Assembly: GCA_023053685.1 (NCBI GenBank)
Contig: JALIGW010000016.1
Span: 6,850,501-6,914,500, forward strand
Direction of reading: 5' to 3'
DNA: 64,000 nt
Origin: Diadophis punctatus similis
Lineage: Eukaryota > Chordata > Lepidosauria > Squamata > Dipsadidae
Positions 10,651-25,191 of the stretch are shown here, piece by piece (position 1 is the stretch's first letter; the number at the start of each line of letters is the position of its first letter). Both the position numbers and the translations under genes were made by a program. The notes under the pieces were generated by a model, which had not been told where the DNA came from, did not search any database, and saw only the letters and a list, made by a program, of their open reading frames with translations.

Positions 10651-13600
10651 ATACCAGAACTCTATGCCTAACCTAGACCCTTTTTGCAAAATGCACTGAA
10701 AAATGCTGAAAGCTGACGTAATCTTAAATGCCTGTTGCTGGGTTTTTTGCAGCCATCTAAAATTTCAGAGAGCCTGGAAGTTTTGAGCAGTGGAATAGGA
10801 GATGTCAACTCTAAAATCAGCTTCTGCTAATATGTGTTAGCCACCGTCTGTCATATACCTTTTATGTTGTACAGAATAAAAACAGAAAAACTGAAATGTT
10901 TAAAAGAATTCCACAAGTGCATACAGACACGGGCACAGTAAAAAAAACAAAAAAAAAAAAAAAACCAACCCAAGAATCAGTGCCTTGTCCCAGAAGTCCT
11001 CAAGTAGTGATGAATCAAACTCCTATAATATTTTTTGTTATTGCTAGAAGCCCTTTTTGGTGCGTGATTTAGACACATACAGAACTGTAAAACAATTCTA
11101 AGCTTTATTTTTCCTCTCTGAAAACTGTGTGTAACCCAGTGAAGAAAAAACCACCAAATGATATTTTTTAACTTGGATTTAGTGTTTTTTTGTTGTTGTT
11201 GCTGTTTTTTGCTTTTTTTTTACATCAACCTGGCGTTGCATGTTTGTGTAATACAACTTTTTACATTATATGCTGCTGCCCTAAAGTTCAGAAAGAAGAA
11301 AGGTGTATATTTTTGTTTCCCCTGGAATGAACTTTAGGAACTGTAGCCATTTCATTGCCTTAATTTAAAACAAAAAAATAGCTGAAATAAGTTAGGTGAG
11401 TTATCTAAGGCAAGCTTTGAATCTTCAAAACTGGTTTAGAATGTTGGCACTAAGCTGCCATGTATCTGTTTGCAGCCCTTGTGTGTTGAGAGTATTATGT
11501 CTGTGAGTGTAAACAAAAATCAATGTATACCTTTACTTTTAATATTTGTTGAGTCACACCCATGTCATACACAACTGCAGTGTATTTCAAGATTGAATTG
11601 TTTGCTGAAGCAATAATGTTTCAAATTATGTAAATTATTGATTTCTACAATTTTTTATGTTGGGGCATTAGATTCAGTGGCTAGACTACACGAGCATCAA
11701 ACTCTTCTAGCAAAGGCTGTGCATGTTTGACTTCATGATTCAGACTATGGACCCGTGATTTAATATTTTGCCACCATTGTCAAATTTAATAGTGCTGTCT
11801 TCTGCTGCTCTGATCCCACTTGTTTGGTGTGTTGGCACTTTAACTATGTAAGATTACCTGTGTGGTTTCATCCTGCACTCACCAAATAGGAGGTTGCCAT
11901 GGGAACAAAGTGGCAGGATATCAAGAATATGGAAGCAGAACATTTATTCATAATTGTAAGCCAAACTAAACCAACCGGAATATGTATGCTGCTGATTTAA
12001 AATAACCTTTTTTTAATGAAGGAAGGAGATAATTTGTCTCCAGAACCTTGTGCTTCATATTTGCAAGAACTAAGCTATTGGATATTAACAAATAAATATT
12101 TTTACATTTTATATAGAAATGTAAGCCCTCACCTCATCCTAGCATCATGTTTGCAATTCCATGCCAGTCTTGAGCTGTTCATCTCAACATTTAATCACAC
12201 TACCCATAATTATTTATATATGATTTGAAATCTTTAATATTATAGAGTTTTATAAGGGTCCAAGACTTCTTTAATTCCTTCTCATTAAACCACAATCAGA
12301 AATCAAAGGAAAGATGGGTCATGGTTTGTAAATCTGTAATGTTTTCAAAAACTGAACACTGGCTAGAGGAAGTTGCTTCCTTAAATAAATAAACAAAAAG
12401 GTTCAATAAAGAATGGCTCCGTTCAGAGATCACTACGAACTAAATGGCTTGGCCTTCAGAAAATTCTATGACAAACCCTTTGCACTTGATTTAATGTAGT
12501 ATGCATGAGTGGCTGAGCTGAGCAAATGATGGTTATTTAGCCACTGATTGGTCTAAAAGTAAGTTTTAAAATACATATTCCTAACGAACTAATCCATAAT
12601 TTGCCATGATATCTGAACTGAGCCCAAGTTGTTCAATTCTCAATTATATTGTTCCATCTCTTTCTGTTAGTGTTATTTGTAGAATAAGGGAATTGTTTTG
12701 GCTTCTGATTTGTTTTAAAAATTGGGTTTGTCCTGTGGCTCCAACATAATTATATGTGTTTTAATTATGATGAATTCTACTTGTCTTTTAAAACTGTTAA
12801 CATTTAAGTTTTTAAACCAATTTGTTTTCAAAATTTTACTCATGATGTTGAAACAAAATTCTACTGCCTATTTTTAAATTGATGGCAATTTATTGATAGG
12901 ATGTAACTAAGCTCTCATTTATTGTGAACAACCATTCTAGCTTATAAAATTAGTGCTTAAAGGTGCCATGTGAACTTTTGGAAATGTGAGACATAATGTT
13001 TATCTCTGGAAGCATTGAAGAGCCAGTTTGCACAATTTTCTTAAAGTGGAAATACTTGCAAGTCAACAATGAATTGTGTCCAAGAATTCCACTTTCTTGA
13101 TTGTTTGGGGAAGAATCTGCTAAGTGCCTACTGGGCATTATCAGTTTGTTTCAAATTACTCTGTTCCAGATTTCTGCACAAATGAATAGTGGTTGTGCAC
13201 AACAGGTCTTGGTGGATTGTTTCTAAATTGTCAAGGATTATTTGCAATTTTAAACTTGCTTCCCGGTTTAAAATGTATATTATATTAAAGGGACACTATC
13301 CAATACAATTTTATCTGAAATTTTGTAATTGTTAGAAATTTCTAAGGAGGTTATCTTTCCAGGTTTTGTATTTTTAAAAAAGTATGAATAACACTATCTT
13401 ACCCCTACGCCATCCAACATGTTTCCAGATGTAATACAATGTATCTCCACTCCTAAATGTTGACATTTTAACAATCCAGAATTGCTCTACTAATTCGAAA
13501 AGTTCACTTTGTAGCATAGACAGATTTATCATACTGGAGAACTCTTTTATTACCATACTAGACTGTGTCCAGATCTTTATAAGAAAGGAATATTTCATGG

Positions 13601-16600
13601 GATACGATGTACTTCTTTTAGTAAAAACACAGACAAAGCCAATGGAAGCCAATAAAAAAAATGCATTTCAGTTAGCTGACGTTCTTTGAGAATTTGGTTC
13701 AATATTCAATAACCCCAATGAGTCTGCCTTCAAGGGAAACTTAGAGAAAAGGAAAACAAAGTAAAAAAAAACACTTGCTGTAAGATCCCATTGTGCAACC
13801 TACAACTTTATAATTCAGACATACCAAATATGATGCTTTGACAGAGCAAACCATTTTCTTGGAATATCTTTCTAATGATAGCCATTGCTGTTCTGTATTT
13901 ACTTCCAAAGTATATATTCAGCTCTATTGCTATATTTTCAAAACATAAAAAGCATGAATCACATGCTTTCAGCATAGATAAACTGACCTTGCTTTTATCT
14001 TGGGTGTTGATAGCACTATTACGCTTTTCAAAGAGAAGGTCTGGAATTCTAATCTGAGCATGTTAAAATGCAATTCAAATATTGGGTTGTCATTTATTAT
14101 ATTTAGTGAAATTTATGCAACTTCCATATAAAGACAAAATGTAAAAAATTGATAAATTGCTTAAAATTCAAATCAATTGTCCTATTTGACAGCTAATTTA
14201 TCACAATAGAAATTGAAATAATTCAACCTGGTCCCAGCAATTATTGGTGTTAAACATATACAGTAGTATCATATCTGCACAATAATACCAAAGTCAGTTA
14301 TAGTAGGTTCCCCAGTATTCTGTGATTTTATTTGAGTGGTTTCCTCTAATGAACCACTTCCAAACAGAACTTGAACCATGCAAAGAACTCCATCTGAAAA
14401 ACAATACCATCCTTATAAATTTTTGGAACTAAAATTTAATAACAGCATTTTCCATCTTATTTTATTAATCTGTGAGCTGCTGAATAGCTTATATTTATGG
14501 GTTTATCATTATTATGAGAGCTTCATTAAAGATTATTTTAAAAGCAGGCCTCAAAGTAATGAAAATCTATTTTTCCAAATCTTCTCATCTGCAAAATTTT
14601 GCAATATCACTTTTTGTGGTGCAACATGCTTTGTATGTCACTGTTCGGAAGATTTAGCAGCAGTCATATTTCAATCGGATAGTGGAAGCAATTGGAAGCA
14701 ATCTATTTAATTTTGTGAGCCTTTTGCATAGGCACACGTAGCCTTGTGCTGTGAATATTATTGTCACTTAATGGTTATTATAGAAATGAAAAGCTTCGTC
14801 AGAAGCAAACAAAATAGAATGGCAGTTTTGAGATTACATGAGTTCCATAATTCCACTATTCATTACTATAGTTGGAATTGCTGGAATATTCCATAAAGTG
14901 AAGCCATATTCAATGTAATATAAATAATATAATAATTTAAAAAAACTTTTAAGCCAGAATATTGGGGAATGACATATTTCTTGTTAAATATTTTTTTGTG
15001 TTTTGTCCATGTGCAATTACTGCTTTTTTTTTTTACTATAAGCTGACTTGCTCTGAAGCGTAAAAATGGTTTTTCAGTTGTTTCTATCAAAGATAAATAA
15101 AAATAATGAATTCAGTTTTGCACTGATTCAGTTTTATTGCTTTAGAATATCACTAGGATACAAGTTGAATTTGACCACTGCTCTTAGTAAACCAAGCTTT
15201 TAGAATGAGGAGACTGCCATAACCAAACGTGCAAAATATAATTAACTTCTTAACATCACTGATGCTATTTTGATCTTCTCACTTACTACTTCTTTTGGAA
15301 GAAGTAAAACAGTTATTAAATTCAACCAATCAATTCTATTTATTACAGCCTTAAATTATTGAAATATTCCAATTACTGGAGTTGAAACATACTTTATTTT
15401 CTATCCTTAAGATTTTGGTACCTAAACTTTATATCTGGCTGAATCTTACTAACATGAGTTCAGAACTACCTGGAACGTTGAGTTTGCCAACTACGCTTCT
15501 GTTAAATGCATTGCTTTTAAATTTAATAATTTGTTTATTAAGCTCAAGAATTACTATTGATTTAGGTCAGTCTCTTTTTATTCCAGTGCCTTTGTGCAAT
15601 GGAAAATATTTAAAGCCAGAGATTGTCTGAAATAAAAGTTTGCTTTAAATTAATAAGATCTGGAATAAACTTGAAAGTCATGGGGGGAAATGATTTGATA
15701 CTATTTTTATGTAAAGAGACATATTTGTGCGGTCTTTCATGATTGGGTTTGGGTTCTTAGTATGCTTTCATTTTTTTAATACACCTGCTATCCAAATATA
15801 GCAGCCTGGTCAAAAAAAAAGGAAAGAAAGAAAGAAAATCATGAAGATGGTTAAACAGCAAGAAACAATTTTGTTTTTCAAAGCGGTCTGCAATCTTAAC
15901 CATTTGTAACTAACAGTGGGTTTTTAGAAAGTAGAATAAATGTTTTGAATTGCATTTGAAAACTTCTTTGTAAATGTAAATGATAATCTTGGTGCTTCAA
16001 TATGTGAATTTCAGTTCTTTAATTTTTTTTTAAAGGGGCAGGTTCTCATTAAATGTTTCATTGCATAAATGTGTTTAGTTAAAATTCCAACTCTTTTCTA
16101 TTGCATCTAATCCTTGTTTTTATATGATCTCTTTTAAGGTTTGTCTTCAATTCTAAAGTGCATTAGATTGCCTTTTAACCAAAAAAGACTGAGGAATTAC
16201 GTGAGAACCTTACATAGTTTGTATCTGTTGAAGGATGGGTGATTACTACAGGTTGCAAAGAAAACTGTCTGATTATGTCTCTGATCCTTTGAACTAAGGG
16301 ATCTTAATTTAGTCTATCCCACTGCAAAATGGTTGGGGAAAGAACTTTCACTGGCCCTTAATAAGATATATTTGCAATGCTGTTTTAAATATTGTTTCTA
16401 CTGTACATTCTGCTTGTTATGCTCCATTACTTTTAAACAATGTTTTGCTATTTTTGAACTATTGCTGTATTTCTAAGAAATCTCTTAGGAAAATCTCTTC
16501 TCACAACATCAGCACTACTGGCAGTGGATTCTTACATTCTTCTATCCGTCCTTAATGAAAGACTGTTGGCCAAAATATTTTCGGACTGTTTTAAAGCTGT

Positions 16601-16700
16601 TAACGCACTTTTGTGACTTTATGGCTGTTGAAAATGAATTGTCTTGCAAATATTTTGATAAACATATGTACTCAATGAAAAACAAAAATTTACTGACTCA
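10651..16700 (+). other. XPO4: Probable XPO4 3'UTR and downstream sequence, end uncertain
   Basis: About 6 kb after the XPO4 stop is AT-rich and strikingly free of the repeats that fill the rest of the window, as expected of a long constrained 3'UTR. Candidate AATAAA hexamers are at 10875, 12091, 12405, 15096 and 15631, so several polyadenylation choices are possible. A poly(A) run interrupted by a few C bases lies near 10940. No open frame here resembles a protein. The distal limit is a guess from where recognisable repeat relics resume near 17090. Confidence 0.5.
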
Positions 16701-17089
16701 GGAAAGCAAGTTGCAGTAGATACCTGTCTCTTCTTTTATAAGTGGAATATTTTAATCTGCATATTTTAAATAGCCAGATTATGTTTAGAAGCTAGAACTT
16801 TAAAAAGTAGGACGGGGTAATTTAATGTGAAGATGAACAGATCTGTTTACTTTTAAATGTTTTTGTTCTCCAAAGTTCATGAAGTTAAGTTATATATTTA
16901 CCTAATTGGTAACAAAGAGTCAAAGCTATTTTAAGTTATTTTCTTCAGCAGACAATTGTGAGGAGAAGGATGAAGGGGCACTTATTTAAATTATTTAAAT
17001 CTTTAAGGACAAGAATAGGATGTACTGAAAATAATTTGCTGATTGTTTGGCTAAATAATTATACATTACCTTTGAGATTATTGGAGAAG

Positions 17090-18480
17090 GATAATTGTCC
17101 TTTTCTTCAAAAATAGAAAAGGAGAATGTGACAAATTATGGACAGGTCAATCTAACATTAATATGTGGGAAGATTTTGGGGAATAGTTCATTAAATGTGG
17201 TAATTAACATATATCCGCATCAAGTCTTGACCCATTTCAGTTACAGTAGCAATGAATGCACCGTTGAAGGACCACGTTAGGACAGATTGTCATGGGAAAA
17301 ATTTATCTGTTGTCCATGACTTGATGGCACATAATCAATTACTTTTGACCATTATTTTATGAGGTAGCTTAGTTAGTAGATTGTGGGAATGCTATATGTA
17401 AAGCATGACTTCCCAAAAGCATTTGACATGACATTCTGATTAGCAAATTAGGAAGTACAGGTCACATATAGTTGATATAAAAATCACAATCATCAAATTA
17501 GAGTAAAATGCTATGTAGATGTCACACAATTTAGCCCTGGGTCCTGTACACATCGTTTTTATTAATTTGGGTGAACAAATAAGGGATGCTTCTCAAATCT
17601 GTCACTAACACAAATTTAAGGAGAATACTTAATACCTTATAAGACATAAACAAAATGTGAAAAGATCTTGGTAAATCAGAAAAACAGACTGGGAGGAAAA
17701 ACAACAAATTGAATACAGTCAAATGTGAACATTGTCAATAAGGAAATTGTCAAATTGGTGGGTATGGATATTTGAAATAATTATGAAAACGGGTCTTTTT
17801 GATATACAGAAAGGAAGTCCTGATGAAGTACTTTCAAGAAATAGAAGAGTTTTTGTGATAAGAGACAATGCCAGTCTCTGAATGATGTAATGTGAAGGTA
17901 GTCAATAAATAGGGCTTACAGTGCAACGCAGAATGAAGGAAGCAAAGAACAAGATAATTGTAACCCTTCTGAAAATCACTACACCACAGTAAAGCAACCC
18001 TTTTTTTCCCTTCCATCCATCCTGCATTGTTATGACTACTGTATGAAATCTTTAAAAAATCTTGGTACAGCACAACAGTTTATTATAAACTGAATGTGAG
18101 ACAGTATGATATGACTATTTAAAAAGGCAAATGCAGTTATAGCTACAGTATATCAACAAAGCTTTCGTAATAGTTGCACTTTGTTCTGCATTGGTCAGAC
18201 CCTCTTGAATATTATGTGAACCCCACACTTTTAGAAGGATGCAGACAAGCTGGAATGAGTAATTGGAAAATGTTACAAGAATGGGGGATATAGCAGTCTT
18301 CAAATATCTAAAATAAGTTGTACAGATTCAAAGTTGGAAAGGTATTTTGGATCAGCTGAATCTAAAGCACTTTTCTTGCTGAAATTTTGAAGACTACAAA
18401 ACTCTTTCTGAAGAGGAGTTACATAAAAGAAAGTCAAAACGCAAGACCTGGAATGAAGAATTTGAATCACCATAAGTCAG
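17090..18480 (+). mobile_element. Heavily decayed CR1/L2-like LINE relic
   Basis: Scattered phrases match the squamate L2/CR1 reverse-transcriptase region as I remember it, for example the stretches near 17370 (GATTGTGGGAATGCTAT), 17555 (TTTTATTAATTTGGGTGAA) and 18280 (TAGCAGTCTTCAAATATCTA). Frames are broken throughout. It sits in the intergenic space between XPO4 and EEF1AKMT1. Confidence 0.55.
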
Positions 18481-18499
18481 ATTCCAATTATTATTTTAA

Positions 18500-20350
18500 T
18501 CCTATCAAATAGAGCAAAGTGACAAAAGTATTGGGTTGCTTCTTACCTGAAGTGTTACAGATTGTACAATTACCTGTCTCAGGGTGCTTTAATTTCCTTT
18601 TCTGCACTGAGCAAGGTGGCAAATTCTGCTCAAATGCCTAACTTTCCAACATTATGGTTGTAAGATCAAAGGAAATGTAGGTTCATGTACTGTATTATCA
18701 TTTCTCCTGGGAACCTGATGGTGTACCAGATGTATTGTTAACTAAATGTTTGCTTCATTTCTGTTTTACCTGGTTTTGCTCAATTTACACCTTCTGATTC
18801 TGAAGTTATTGTTGGGTTGAAAGGTTGTTTTACTACCTTTACAGATTTCAGAGTGTCCATAGCACGGCATTGAATGTAGCCTCAACGCATCTGGATTGAG
18901 CCAGCTAGGAAGAACATTTAGTAGGAGAACAAGACATTTATTCTTCCTTTGTAATAGACAGGATATTCCATACATACTCAATGGACATATTAATTTTTCA
19001 TATGCAGCAGTCTCTCATACTGCTTTCCCAGCTCTGGGATTTGGGCCACATGATTGATATATTTTACTAAATCAAGTGAAATTGTTCCTGGAGGAAAGTT
19101 TTAAATTATCCATTTAGTAATTTTTAAGGTTATAGATGTGTTTTTCATAATGGTTTATTGAAGATACAAATGATGTATCATAGTGGTTAAGGTCTTACAC
19201 TGGTGCTGTTAAAACTTGTAATTAAAAAAAGAGAAAATTAAAGGTGTTTCTAATCTCACCAGAAAACCATATTATAAACAAAATAAGTACTATTAGAACT
19301 GTTTGATTCTACAGTATTTTAATGCAGGGGAAGCAGAGTTTTGTTTTCTTGCATGTTGTTGTCTCATTGTATCACTGCTCTCCAGTATCACACATCTAAA
19401 TCTATCACCCAATGTTGTGAATATCTGTCCAATTAGCAAGGACACTGCAGTCACAATGTTCCTGAAAACATCCTGAAATAAGCTAGGTATCCAAAACATC
19501 TTTAAGAATCCCATTGTCCCTACTTTCAAAAACTGCAATCCAGAAGACAAGAAGTTTATGATGTGACCTGCAGTCAGTACTAACATACTAAAAAAAGTAG
19601 TTCCAAACAATGCAATAATATTTTATTGATTAGTCTACTATAACATCAAGTTTGTACATGCAGAATTTTGAAATCTTACCAAGTAATAATTTTGAAAGCA
19701 TTTATTTTTGTCATTTTTTTATACTGGCTTTCAATCATGTTCCAAAGAGATTTAAAAAACAACTGTATATTTACTCAATTTCTGTTTTTAAAAATAAAGA
19801 CCTTATTTTTTTTTTTTTGCTTTTTCTCAGAATTTAGTTTGGGATTATTCTTCCACAGTACACAGTAATTTCTTGCAGCCATCTAACATTTCAAAGGCAA
19901 GCCACATTTGGCACTATAAACATGGTGCCATGTGCAAAACATCAACTTAATAGCTTTTTCTTCTTCTGAATTTTTAGTTGATGATTATGGTGGAAAAACA
20001 TCTCCCCTTAAATAAACAATTGGACTACCAGGTCTAGATTGCAACAGTGCAAATAACTATTTGATGGCAACCAAAAGATACAGAAATCTGTACCTCTCTG
20101 CTTCCACCCTAGTGATTCTGCAGATGAAAGAGCCTTAACAGGCATCTAGGAATTTGGTAGCCCCTGTTTAGTGTATCTTATATTGTCTCCAAAGTTACAA
20201 CAGTGATAAAAAAAATTAACTTTGCAAACAGTCCTCTCATTAACTTCCTTTGCAGATCTATAAAGCTGAAGTAAGATTTAAACAGAGTCATGGTTTTACT
20301 TAGCAACTGCCTTGCTTAATGTCCAAGTTGTGAGTCCCAATTGTGATTAC
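18500..20350. other. Intergenic, nothing recognised
   Basis: AT-rich sequence with only short open frames lacking splice context or familiar peptides. A fragment near 20190-20345 resembles the CAGGTAGTCC MITE interior. No gene supported. Confidence 0.5.
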
Positions 20351-20358
20351 TCTAACTC

Positions 20359-20489
20359 AGGGGTGTCAAACTGGCGGCCCATGGGCCGAATGCATCACGC
20401 ACAGGCCACACCCACCTCAGCTGCACGAATGGGAAAACTCATGAAACATCACGTGACGGCAACGTGATGCGGCGAGTTTGACACCCGTG
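20359..20489. mobile_element. Short hAT-like MITE (CAGGGGTGTCAAACT family)
   Basis: Starts CAGGGGTGTCAAACTGGCGG and ends GAGTTTGACACCCGTG. Flanks CTCTAACT and CTCTAACA form an imperfect 8-bp duplication. The shortest intact-ended class in this window, like 25958 and 54584. Confidence 0.85.
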
Positions 20490-20721
20490 CTCTAACATAT
20501 ATAGGTTAGATGAGTACCTATATCTGAGTTAGAGTATACAGAAAATCTCATTCTATTCCTGCAGCACTGCATCTTATTTGTAGGCTTTTAATTGACAAGT
20601 ATCAAAAAACCAATGTATACTTGTTAATTTTCTAAGATAAAATTGCAAGAGATTCTCTGCAGAGCACATCTATCACATTTAACTATATCTTTAGTTAATT
20701 TCACCATGGTAATACAAGTTT

Positions 20722-20965
20722 GGGGCCCCAGTTTGGCCTAGTGATTAAAGTTTCTGATTGGAAACAGGTGACAGTTCTAGTTGTATCTTAGGCATGAAGC
20801 TAGCTGGGAGACCTTGGGCCAGTCATTCTCTTTCAGTCTTAAGAAACAGGCAATAGCAAACCACTTCTAAAATCTTGCCAAGAAAACTGCAGGGACTGCT
20901 CCAGGCACTCACCAGAGCCAGATGTCAATAGTGACTTGGACACACACACACACAAAAAAAAAATT
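20722..20965 (+). mobile_element. tRNA-type SINE with ACA-rich tail
   Basis: A tRNA-like head (TTTGGCCTAGTGATTAAAGT) is followed by GACCTTGGGCCAGTCA and a tail GACACACACACACAC plus poly(A). Resembles the squamate SINE group with ACA-repeat tails. Confidence 0.6.
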
Positions 20966-21366
20966 TGGACAAATTATTAATTACATAGATGGGCTTTGCA
21001 TAACACATTAAGCTAAAATATGGCTGACCAGTCTGCCATTCAATTATTTAATAGTCATAGTATAACATAGAGAAGTATAAACTTCAGTAAATGTCAAATC
21101 AGATTTTAAATTCAGATTAGATAAGCATTCATTTGGCTTCAATCTGAAGCGAATGTCAGGAGTCAATGGTGGGAGATAGTTGCCATTTCACTGGACTGTT
21201 CTATTTGAAACAAAGGGCATTTTATAATATTGCTAGCCCTACAAGATTGACCTGACTAGGAAACCATTGCCATATAGATCAATACTACTTTTACTGTAAA
21301 GCTTAATACCAGAAATTTGCAAGTCTTAGAGTACGCTTCCTCATCCCAGGTTCATGTGACTTAGGG

Positions 21367-21461
21367 CAGGGGTCTCCATCCTTGGCAACTTTAAGACTTG
21401 TGGACTTCAGCTCCCAGAATTCCTCAGCCAGCTTTAAAGTTGCCAAGGTTGGAGACCCCTG
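21367..21461. mobile_element. Palindromic hairpin MITE, shortened copy
   Basis: Begins CAGGGGTCTCCATCCTTGGC and ends CCAAGGTTGGAGACCCCTG. Shares AACTCCCAGAATTC-type core with the elements at 25481, 33266, 41562 and 52321 but lacks most of the right arm. Confidence 0.8.
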
Positions 21462-22360
21462 ACTAATGGGGAGACTTGTCTGAGACTTTTCTCAAGGTAC
21501 TTTTTCTTGGCCCCAGCTCTGGCTCATTTTATCCGATCATTCCATTGCATTGGTAGGCATTTCTTCCAGTCCTTCAAGGCCATTGTTTCTCTTTTCTAGA
21601 AATGTGCCTGTATATGGCCTTTTCTTAAATGTAAGAACAAATCCCCCCCCCCAAAGATGGAACTTCAGTTCAGTAAAATAACATCTTACCATTTTTGGAG
21701 AGTCATATTCACACATATTCATCTGATTTCACAAGAGGTCTGTGATGGATCATTTCTATTTAAGGACAAAGTAGCAACAAATAAGTTTTCTGGGGGGGGG
21801 ACCACGCAAAGTGCTACATTTTGTTTATTTTCAACCCAAAACTTACTCATCTTCTATAAAAAGGCACCACTGAGAACCAATTCATCACAGAATTCACAAA
21901 CACTTGCCCTTAATTGGTGGATTAACGTTCTAACTAGGGCCACCCAACACTATGAATAAGTCCCATATGTGATGCTTTTGAGCAAAATTGCCATTTACAC
22001 AATTAGCCGTTTGTAGCAATAGTGGCTCAGGCAAACATCATTTTGGTAGGCTTGTTTTAGAGTCATGGAAACTGAGTGGAAAAGTCCTCCCCTGCGTTGC
22101 GCGGTAAATAAATCCTGCAATTTGAAAAAGCCTCCGAAGTCCTCTCAGTGTTTTATCGTGACAGACCATAACATTGTCCCTCTGGGCATTGATATTAGAT
22201 GGAATATAAAAAGAAGGGGAAGCTGTGTAAATCCTACGACGACCCAGCGTCCCGTCCCATTCTTTTTTAGCTCGAATATTCCCTTAAAAACGTGGTGCTT
22301 GACAAGAATCAGGGAAGCCATGCTCTTTAGCTCCCTTTTCCTTGGCATGCTACTTTACCA

Positions 22361-22413
22361 CCTTTTCCTTCCTTCCTTCCTTCCTTCCTTTCCTCCTTCC
22401 TTCCTTCCCAATA
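22361..22413. repeat. (TTCC)n microsatellite
   Basis: Pyrimidine tract of CCTT units directly upstream of the CpG-rich block that probably holds the EEF1AKMT1 promoter. Confidence 0.9.
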
Positions 22414-22429
22414 GCACCTGTTAAAATAG

Positions 22430-22700
22430 CAGCCAGGCGAACGGCTCTCCTTCCGCGCTAGAGGGCGCCGGAGCGGGCTGGGTTACCGGGCGGAGGAAAG
22501 GCGGAGCTCCGGGAGAGAAGAAGCGGGCGGGAGCCCAGAGGCCTAGGCTGCTGGTGAGTGGACCGGCTGCGAGCCGACGGAAGGCAAGGAGAACGGGCTT
22601 GCGGGGGAGGGGAGCGTCAGTGATGGAGGCAGAGCCTGCTTTGGGTAGCCGAGAGCGGGCGCACGAATAGGGTTCAGGGTTACGGTTTAGTCTCCAGGGC
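22430..22700 (+). promoter_or_regulatory. EEF1AKMT1: CpG-rich block, putative EEF1AKMT1 promoter and 5'UTR exon
   Basis: A sharp rise in GC and CpG within AT-rich surroundings, with several GGCGGG-like boxes on either strand. A consensus donor CTG|GTGAGTGG at 22554 could end a non-coding first exon that joins the acceptor at 26465, just before the start codon. Human EEF1AKMT1 also begins with a non-coding exon, to my recollection. The transcription start cannot be placed from sequence alone. Confidence 0.6.
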
Positions 22701-23400
22701 CTTCCACGAGAGTTTGTGGCCGAATGTCCACCCTGCACCCGCCCACTCGATATGTACGTTTTGCCCTCGCGGGATATGCAGATCCAGCCCGGGCGATTAG
22801 TTCCGAGTTTTAGCATGGGGCTCCTCTGTTTGCAAGTAAGCGGCCGACCGCGAGATGGCAGCAGCGAGGGCTCTCTTTGCTGCCGCCTACTGGTCGCCTA
22901 TATATGCCTATACCTGTATTAGTGTGCCGCGTGAATGCAGAGCGTTGTCATCGCCGTGCAGCGTGGGTTGTTGGCCTGACTGACAAAGGCAACCACTGAG
23001 GGCCCATGTGGATGTTGCGCCTTTCTGCCTGGGCAGTATAAAGATGGCATCAAAAGAATGTGAGCAGAAAAGAGGACCTTTGCAGTTTCCTCCTCCTTCA
23101 GAAGTGTAAAACCTAGAAGGGTTCTTCTAGCTTCCCCGTCTGTTAGGATCATCTCATAACTCGGCCAGATTTAAACGACCTGATCAGGGACTTAGGTTTA
23201 TCAAAAATCAAAAGCAGCACTACTGGGTTCACGATTGCAAGGACCACCTGTATGAATCTTTGAAATGCTAACAGTGATAAATACGGCATATGGTGAATGC
23301 ACATGAAGATTGCTGTTTTATAAGAAAAGTTATATTTCATAATTGTGTTCAGTTCAGAAGTCCTGAGCTGTGCTTGCTGGCAGAACACCTTTTCCCAATA

Positions 23401-23975
23401 CAGGTAGTCCTTGAGTAACGGCCACAATTAAGCCCAAAATGTATGTTGCTAAGTGAGAAAATTGTTAAGTGAGTTTTGCCCCATTTTACAACTTTTCTTG
23501 CCACATTTGTTAAGCAAATCACTGCAACTGTTAAGTTAGTAACATGGTTAGGTGAATCTGGCTTCCCCATTGACTTTGCTTGTCAGAAAGTCACAAGAGA
23601 GGACCACAGGACCAATGTTCCCTGTAATATCAGAAAACGGTGCGTGGCAGTTAGAAACTGCCGCGTGGCGTTCTCTTTTCATCTGCGCAGGCGTGCAGCT
23701 TCTGCCATTAGAAAATGCCATGCGGAAGTTAGAAACTGCCGCGCGGTGTTCTCTCGTTACGTGCGCGGCCGCGCACCTTGGAACAGTGCACAGGACCCCA
23801 GGACACTCCGACTGTCATAAATATGAACCAGTTGTCAAGCATCAGAATGTAAATCACATGACCATGGGGAGGCTGCAACGGTCATAAGTGTGAAAAAGAG
23901 TCATAGATCACTTTTTTTCAGTGCCATTGTAACTTTGAATGGTCACTAAAGGAAGTCTAAGTTGAGGATTACCTG
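23401..23975. mobile_element. TA-flanked MITE (CAGGTAGTCC family) with internal insertion
   Basis: TA at 23399-23400 and 23976-23977. Ends CAGGTAGTCCTTGAGTAACG and inverted GTTGAGGATTACCTG. The middle (about 23630-23780) holds a GC-rich, twice-repeated segment containing TTAGAAACTGCCGCG that other copies lack. Confidence 0.75.
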
Positions 23976-25191
23976 TAAAGTGGACCCTTTGAATACTCAA
24001 ATTTGGAACTATGTAAGTAGATGCAGGGGGAAGTGTAGGAGAGCAAGGATAGATTTAATTGCCCTTGAGGATCTGCTCACATAACAGTGTGGCCTGTTTC
24101 TTCTCAAACTTTTTTAAGGAAGGGTAACCTTTGTGTGATCTCTGCTACATGGCAAGACTCTTGCTAATGGCCTTTAATTTACCAGGAATTCATTTTTCAT
24201 GCAGCAGAACTGTAAGCATGTTGAATGTACAGTACAATTTATGTCACTTTGCCTGAAGTACTGTTGATGTTTAAGTGGCCATGTATGCAGTCTTGAAATT
24301 GTAATTGAAAATTACAATCCTTTTTGTTAAAAAGGTGCAAAAATCTCTCTCTTGGTTGGAGATATGGTTCAAGATGTGACATTTTAGCTTGCTGCTCTAC
24401 TCTTAATTCCCATTTTTCCTAGCCAACATTTTCAAATCCATTAGGGATTCTGGAAAATGTAGTTCATAACATATGGAGAAACAACCAGTTTCCATTTCTG
24501 AAATGCTATATTTCTTTGATGTCTTTATGGGGCCTTTTGTGATTTTTATGTCATTGTGATTGCCTCCAAACACTAGTGAGATATTGGTCATCTTTTCTAA
24601 AATTCTAATTTTGCCATCCTTAGGAGCTTCTGATTATCAAAACAGCCAAAAGGATATTGGATACAGAATTACATGCAGGTGCTTATGGCACTATATTTAT
24701 CAGCCCATATTATCATCTTTCATATTTGTATAATTAATTATTCCTTAGCTGTGGTTTTATTACAAGTTTAATATTTAGATCTCCAAAAGCTTACATTATG
24801 TGTAAATACACTCTGTTGTATAAAGAAATTCCATTAAAATTGGTAATATTTTTCCTGTCATTAAAGCTGCACAACACCAGAGCAACGATGAATCAAATAA
24901 GAATTTGATCCTTTAAAACATTTGCAGAATTTGGTTGAAAGAAATCGGATACATGATTTCAGTGCGTAAGGGATTTTTCATTAAATATATTTAACAAAAA
25001 TACACACAGCTGGTTATGTATAAAATGAAAGCTTACTTTTCTGATGAGTGCACTATTCGGAAGAAAATAAAAGAGCTGCAGTTGAAACAATTCCTTTTTG
25101 AAACCTTCAAACAATTGAAGGAACCTTCATTCTGGGTTTTTGGTGCAAATTAAAGATACGTTCAACATGAGAATTTGGGAAGGGTCTACTA